Source: Acanthopleura granulata (lineage: Eukaryota > Mollusca > Polyplacophora > Chitonida > Chitonidae). From it: 64,000 nt of DNA. The notes under the pieces were generated by a model, which ran no database searches, had not been told where the DNA came from, and saw only the letters and a program-made list of their open reading frames with translations. A program made the translations under genes and the position numbers. Every line of letters starts with the position of its first letter. The first letter of the stretch is position 1. The stretch spans positions 23,194,627 through 23,258,626 of the forward strand of contig JABBOT010000005.1 in assembly GCA_016165875.1 (NCBI GenBank). Reading direction: 5' to 3'. Positions 58,908 through 64,000 of this stretch are shown here, piece after piece.

Positions 58908-59324
58908 GTAACAGCATTTTTTGACTAGCGGCTTCTCTAATCACAAGTGTTTTGATTAAAATTAGTGTAGCGAACCTTGTTTTCCTTACAGGCTTGTTTT
59001 TGAGTTAAGACAAAGGGATAGTATCTTTTTGTGATGATACATCATTGCTTTTTTACAATACAGTAATGTCAGGCTGTAAACTTTAACATAGCTAGAAAAA
59101 GGGATTAATCGATATATGGTTAATAAGAAAAGAGATCAGTGCTTTGGGTCTTTTAATAACCAGAATGTTATTGTGTGGCTTTTTCTTTGAATGAACTTGT
59201 TGACCATTTCATTAATAAATTTACTGTTCACACAAATCTGAAATAGAAAACTGGCAAGTTCCTCAAATTTAAGATAATGTTGAAATTCACAGAAGTGAAG
59301 TCCTTTATTTACTCATCTTCTCAG
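58908..59324. other. Intron Q (417 bp)
   Basis: Phase 1, AT-rich, no repeats recognised. Confidence 0.86.
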
Positions 59325-59467
59325 AAATGAAAAGGCAGTCTGAATTGGAAGAGGAGAGATTGCGTCTTCAGCAAGAGGAGCAAGAGATGAGGAGGAGGCT
59401 GGAGGAGGAGAAGGAAGCTGATAATAGACGGCTGAGGGAACGGGAGGAGCAGTTGAGGAGGCAAGAG
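59325..59467 (+). CDS. LMO7-like: Exon R: Glu/Arg coiled coil
   Basis: A 143-nt exon, 'catcttctcag' to 'gtgagg', residues 1100-1147. Completes Glu, then MKRQSELEEERLRLQQEEQE, MRRRLEEEKEADNRRLRERE and EQLRRQE. A strongly charged heptad-like pattern (E/R-rich, Leu every 3-4), the family coiled coil upstream of the LIM domain. It continues without a break into exon S (ERLRQEEERLRQEQERLQKE). Confidence 0.95.
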
Positions 59468-62400
59468 GTGAGGATACAGCAGTTATTGTACTGACCTTGT
59501 AGGTCAGAGGTCATGGAAGAAAATATTCACATACAGATAAGAAAAAGTTTTGGGATGATTGATTGATTGATATACTTATTTATGTATTTATTATGTCTTT
59601 TTATGCATTCTTTGCGAACGCAAAGCAATGCATTATATAGTCATGACAATTTCCCAAGTCCCAGACAGGAAGTGGTTGACCAAAGCACAGCCAATATTAA
59701 ATAGTTCTAAAGATGATGCACAGATTTAATCTTTCTGGTGGCCATTTTTGCTACATGTTCTTTTTAGAAAGTGTTATAGTGAGGAGATGTGAAGTAATGA
59801 TTCAATAAAATGAATTTAACATTTAAAATTGCTACTTTTTTCTCCTCCACGTGCAGGAATATTTTGTTAATTTTGTGAGGGTCATTCAGGCTACAGTGCC
59901 AGAGTCAGTTTGTGAGAGGTAAATGATAGAGAGGACAAACCTTTATCAATATATATAAATAAAAAAATTTAAGTGACTTAGCGTCATTTTGATTCACATT
60001 GTTAGAGGTGTGATCACTTTTGTTTTGTTCTTTTGCTGCGTTTGATCTTCACGGGCCCAACACTTGCTTGATACTCAGCCGTAAAATCAGTCTTGTAAAA
60101 TCATTCATCATCGAAGGCAGTATGTGACTGCCATGTTCAATAAATATTCACTCACTGAATATGGAAGATTAATAACAGCTGAACTGAGTTGATTTGGATC
60201 AAATCTAGCTCTATCACGTGGAAGGCCAGTGGTTATGTCAAGCGACGAAAGCATTTTTTGAGCAATTAGAAAGAAGATGTCAGATTCCAGAATGGTACAG
60301 ATCCATACCCATGTGTATCTGCTATAAACAATACAGATCTAAAAGTTATTTTAGATTTAAACTAGCTTTGAAAGGGTCAGCCGTCACAAGTCGGTAATAA
60401 GGAAAATTGGACACTATATAATATATCAGATTTCGTAGTCAAAGTAATACCTCAGCGTTATGTAGGGCATTCAAAGAGAAAATTTGTAAAGTACAGTACA
60501 TCTTATGACATGATTTTTCTGAGGTTTATGTGGGTCATGTGAGGTGAAATGAGGTATTCTTAGCAGTTCAGATGGCGTTAATGGTGTCTGACCATATTCT
60601 TCAGAGGTCTATAACTCCTCTCTGTATAGGCTACCATGCCTCACCTGAAGCGTAGCTTGTATAAAAAGTACAGAGACTATATGTTGACTGTGTGTACATT
60701 TTATCTTAGTGGAAAAAAATGTTTTTCATAACTGTGTTTCGTGGAACCGATTTTTCGTTTCTTGATGTTCATGTTGGTTCCCTTGAACATAGAACACAGA
60801 ACAGAAGAGTTGTTGTCAGTGAGGTCAGTATGGGTGAAATTCCCAGCCTGCAAACAACAGTTCGAATGTTTATCACTAATTAGTATTTGCTGTCCTCATA
60901 AAGCGATTCTCAGACCTCCCAGCTTGCACAACAAACAGTTGATGGAAAAAGGTGAGAAATTATGATAGATTTACTTTAGTGTATTGATCATAAGCAAAGG
61001 CCAGACAACAGAATTATCTACATGCAAGAAACTTGAGCATTCATCATAGAATACATTTCAGTGCCTGTAGGCTCTATCTGTTTTAGGTGTTTATTTATTG
61101 TATGCCATCCCCAGGAATATTTCAATTAGATGATGGTTTTTAGATTTTTACATGGAGGAAATTCGGCAGGTGTAAGAGGAAAACATCACACTGTGATAAA
61201 TCTGTGATAAATATCTCTGGTGTAATTGAGGGACTTCGTTTAGTTGCATAAGTCTTATCTTATTATTTTCTTGATAAATGGACAACCTTTATGGGCTTGT
61301 TCAGACACCAGAATATGCTGAAATAAATAAGGGATTCTTGATTTTATTACATGTAAAAATACGTAATTACATAAATTACAGTTTTTCCAAACATTTTTTT
61401 CGCATCTTGTTGTCCCAACTTCAGACAACTGGCTTGATTGTGGATGGCTGAGAAATACATTTACGCTTATGTAAACAGTTAAAGTTGGCGAAACTCAAAA
61501 AGGAGAAAAACCTTATGCTCTCATTTTTACTTAAATTTTTTTTAGTGTTTGGCCACTTTTGCACATAATGATAACTGTCACTTTGTTATCACTTTCAGAA
61601 GGCAACAAGCATTTTTTAAAGTAGATACAATTGTAAAGTCTTCTGTGTTCAGATTTAAGACAAGAAACATTGCTAGTTTTGCTTGAAAACTTTGCAGACG
61701 TTGCCTCTGGCAGATCGTATTCGTCAGAATCGTGCTAGACATTTACTGTTTGATCCGGGAGAAATTCTCTAAAGCTGTACGTACACAGCATGGAGTTTGG
61801 GTTTTGTTTACCATTACTCCCCCTCCACAAATATACTTAAACATAGTTTGCAACTTCATCCGGTTTTGGTTGATTCATTGGCATGGTAATCAAGTCACAG
61901 TTCAAGGTGATATTAAGAATAGTAAATCTCATTCATTTCATAATAGGCATGATGAACCTGCATGTTCAGTGTGTGATGTTTCTGTGACATCAAAAGTTCA
62001 CTTTGCCAACTTCAGCAACCTAAAATGAAAAAAAATTTCATCAGTTTTATGAATGTTGAACTTGCCCAAGCACTCGTCTATGAATTAACAGTTTTGATTT
62101 GTTTTCTATTGTTCATCATATTTTAGTTTATCTGATTTTTATAGTGTGCATGAGTGTGGTTTGTTTTTCTTTACATTACTTATTAACATATTCACATCTC
62201 ACTGAAATTGTCTTACATCAGACACGGTTCAAAGGCTTTCTGTTTCTAAGTTACAAAAGAAGAGATGACCTTAAAAACTCATGTCTAGTGAACTCTTTTG
62301 TGCTACTCCTTTCAAGCTCTAATATGATTTTGATTATTTTTTTGGGGGGGGGGGGAATTTTTAGTACCTGGTAGTTATAATAATGCAAAATTATATTCCA

Positions 62401-62498
62401 TTTCCATGCAACATGTGATATTAAAAAGGCTCTGTCTTTGATATCATTTTGTGCCCTAGTCACTCTCATAACTCTAGTCCCGTTGTTCATGTCGTCAG
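59468..62498. other. Intron R (3.0 kb)
   Basis: Phase 0, splits the coiled coil. Contains a degraded SINE tail at about 61087-61195 and a T-then-G12 run at 62336-62355. A cryptic exon-like segment (59857-59918) has splice-like borders but would shift the frame. No other structure seen. Confidence 0.83.
61087..61195 (-). repeat. Diverged SINE (family 1) relic
   Basis: 'ggtgtttatttattgtatgccatccccaggaatatttcaattagatgatgg' followed by 'catggaggaaattcggcaggtgtaagaggaaaacatc' keeps the order of the reverse-complement SINE tail and body. Confidence 0.65.
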
Positions 62499-63702
62499 GA
62501 GCGTTTGCGACAGGAAGAAGAACGACTGCGACAAGAACAGGAGAGGCTGCAGAAGGAACGCCAGCAGCATTTGCAGGAGTTGAACAGCCCTCGGGGTAGC
62601 AGCCCCGCCAGTTTGCCCAAACATTCCCCTTCATATGCCTCATCAAGCCCCGCCTCCATCTCCCCAGCGTTCAACACCCAGCCAGACCAGCAGTTCTCCA
62701 GCACCGTGGTGATAGCTAACCCTGCCCACAATAACTATGTCAAATCTGTCGAACATTCAGTACCTTTGCAAAGCCCATTCTACAACAGTGCTATTAACAA
62801 GAATGACTCAGCAAAAACTTCTCAGATTCTGACACGTGAAGACTTGAAGGCAATGAGTCGGTCAGCCCGACCTCTGGAAGAAAAACCTCTGTCTTTACAG
62901 CAGCCTGACTCCCTGGATGCTACCACAGGTGACCCCAAAACTCCCATGTCCCCGACCAGCCCGATCATCCGTGAACCACCCAGTCGGCAGGAAAAACATT
63001 CCCTTAACGCCGTGCCCAGACAGAAATTTCACGATTCAAATGTGTGGATAGGAAATGCCAAGGAACCACGCCAGATAACAACAACGACGACGACAGCAAA
63101 TGTAACAGCGCCTAAACCAGCCAGACGCTCTGATATTATGAGGAAACAGTACAGTAGTCCACAAGACCACTGGTTGGTTCAGGAGGCTGAGAGGCGGAGA
63201 TTGGAGGAGCAGAACAAAGGTCAAAGGTCAGGGGGAAGACAGGGGCAGCAGAAGACCGGCCCGATCAAACCTCACGACAGCCTCATCACAAACAGGTGGA
63301 GGGAAAAGAGTCCGCAGTTCAAATCCTCCAAATCACAGCCAAATCTACGCGCCTCCACGTCCTTCGAGCAGATGCGACAGAAGTTCACGGAGACGCCCAG
63401 CGAGTCTCACTTTGCTGCCAGGCCCACTAATCCGGCCCTTCAACCCAGGGCAGCGCCGCGGAACTTCTCCAATTTACCACACCACACAAGGGGTGATAGC
63501 GCTCCAGTATCCCGCCAGTCTCACAACAGTGCTAATTCGAACTATCTGGGTGGGAACTCTGCCAGGAATGCAGAACTTTCACGCGTCTCCCCTAGACCTG
63601 CACCTCGGTCCCGTACGCGTCCTGGGGTGTCAGCTGATAGTCCCGAGCCTACAATGGCCATCAGTGGGCGACAGAGATGCTCTCACTGCCAGGATGAGCT
63701 AG
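62499..63702 (+). CDS. LMO7-like: Exon S: coiled-coil end, Ser/Pro-rich region, start of LIM domain
   Basis: A 1204-nt exon, 'tgtcgtcag' to 'gtgagt', residues 1148-1548 plus one base. It starts with the coiled-coil end (ERLRQEEERLRQEQERLQKE, then RQQHLQEL). About 340 residues of Ser/Pro/Asn/Thr-rich, basic disordered sequence follow, with several short motifs (ILTREDLKAMSRSARP, SQPNLRASTSFEQMRQKF). Two short charged helices occur, one near VQEAERRRLEEQNK. It ends GRQRCSHCQDELG: the first CxxC zinc ligands of the LIM domain that closes LMO7/LIMCH1 proteins. The remaining LIM ligands must lie in downstream exons beyond the window. 'SKSQPNLRASTSFEQMRQKF' resembles the family's conserved pre-LIM block. 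Extending past the donor to 63782 would be intron read-through. Confidence 0.96.
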
Positions 63703-64000
63703 GTGAGTGGATCAAAATCAACACAGTTTGTTCATTTCCAAATCTGGCTTTTACTGGACGAATTATCTGCAACTCATACTAAGTATTGCAGGGTGCCTAA
63801 GCTGGTTGAATTAGCCAAGTTGTTTATCAAAGGCACAGGCAGGAATCTGGTTTTCAAAGATTTTGGGCTGCGGCTTTAAGTCAGAGGATGTTTTAGCTAC
63901 CAAACCATAAAGTTGATCATTGTTGTCTGAAGGAAAGCATTCTTGATAGCAACATTTAATGCCAGTTTAATGAGTGAATAACACTCACTGTACTCTAGTT
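63703..64000. other. Start of the intron within the LIM domain
   Basis: Begins gtgagt after a phase-1 exon end. Nothing recognisable up to the window end. Confidence 0.85.

Larger units (their letters stand above)
2788..63702 (+). other. LMO7-like: LMO7/LIMCH1-like gene, partial at both ends (gene span)
   Basis: Nineteen exons on the plus strand form one open frame. Every junction is AG/GT and every phase matches: 4646 nt = 1 + 3x1548 + 1. Residue numbers in the exon entries count from the first complete codon visible here. Domain order is CH (residues 1 to ~105, N-terminal part missing), Ser-rich, DUF4757-like (~285-405), PDZ (~555-646), acidic and Pro-rich linkers, coiled coil (~967-1175), Ser/Pro-rich, and LIM (starting ~1543). 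Known family role: LMO7 and LIMCH1 are cytoskeletal adaptors linked to adherens junctions, actin and non-muscle myosin II; LMO7 has CH, PDZ and LIM, whereas LIMCH1 lacks the PDZ. The orthology is inferred from domain order and motif resemblance, without a database search. The start codon, first CH exon(s), most of the LIM domain and the 3' UTR lie outside the window. Confidence 0.9.

Noticed and set aside
1..64000. Autonomous retroelement, transposase or viral remnant
   Set aside because: I found no reverse transcriptase, integrase, transposase or capsid-like frame on either strand; only short non-autonomous repeats are visible.

Overview
The window is animal nuclear DNA, almost certainly from a lophotrochozoan and most likely a mollusc. 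It is AT-rich and intron-dominated, has no compact prokaryote-like genes, and carries many short dispersed repeats. The main repeat is a tRNA-derived SINE whose tail reads '...cgtaaaacaccaatcaaataaataaata', a type I associate with mollusc genomes. The palindrome TACATGTA also looks over-frequent. The species assignment is inference; the eukaryotic intron/exon structure is seen directly.

The only gene I can support is one large plus-strand gene entering from upstream and leaving downstream. Nineteen exons between 2788 and 63702 join with GT-AG boundaries and compatible phases into one open frame of 1548 complete codons (4646 nt). In order the protein has the C-terminal part of a calponin-homology (CH) domain, a Ser-rich region, a basic/acidic DUF4757-like region, a PDZ domain, acidic and Pro-rich linkers, a Glu/Arg-rich coiled coil, a long Ser/Pro-rich region, and the first zinc ligands of a LIM domain. 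This is the LMO7/LIMCH1 family of actin- and junction-associated cytoskeletal adaptors. Having CH, PDZ and LIM together makes it LMO7-like. The first CH exon(s), promoter and start codon lie upstream; most of the LIM domain, the stop and the poly(A) site lie downstream.

Layout: 1-2787 is intron with two repeat relics. 2788-45112 holds three tiny CH exons separated by introns of 15.8, 7.8 and 18.5 kb. 45113-63702 holds sixteen more exons with mostly 0.4-1.5 kb introns. The introns contain at least three small inverted-repeat (MITE-like) families with two or three copies each, two tRNA-SINE families, a 173-bp tandem duplication, and eight or more independent minisatellites (19, 31, 39, ~43, ~45, ~54, ~57, 71 and 75 bp).

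I found no new enzymatic or defence system. The most noteworthy items are the MITE families with clear terminal inverted repeats, a splice acceptor lying inside a 19-bp tandem repeat, oppositely oriented SINEs flanking the first PDZ exon, and minisatellites concentrated in the introns that interrupt the CH domain.
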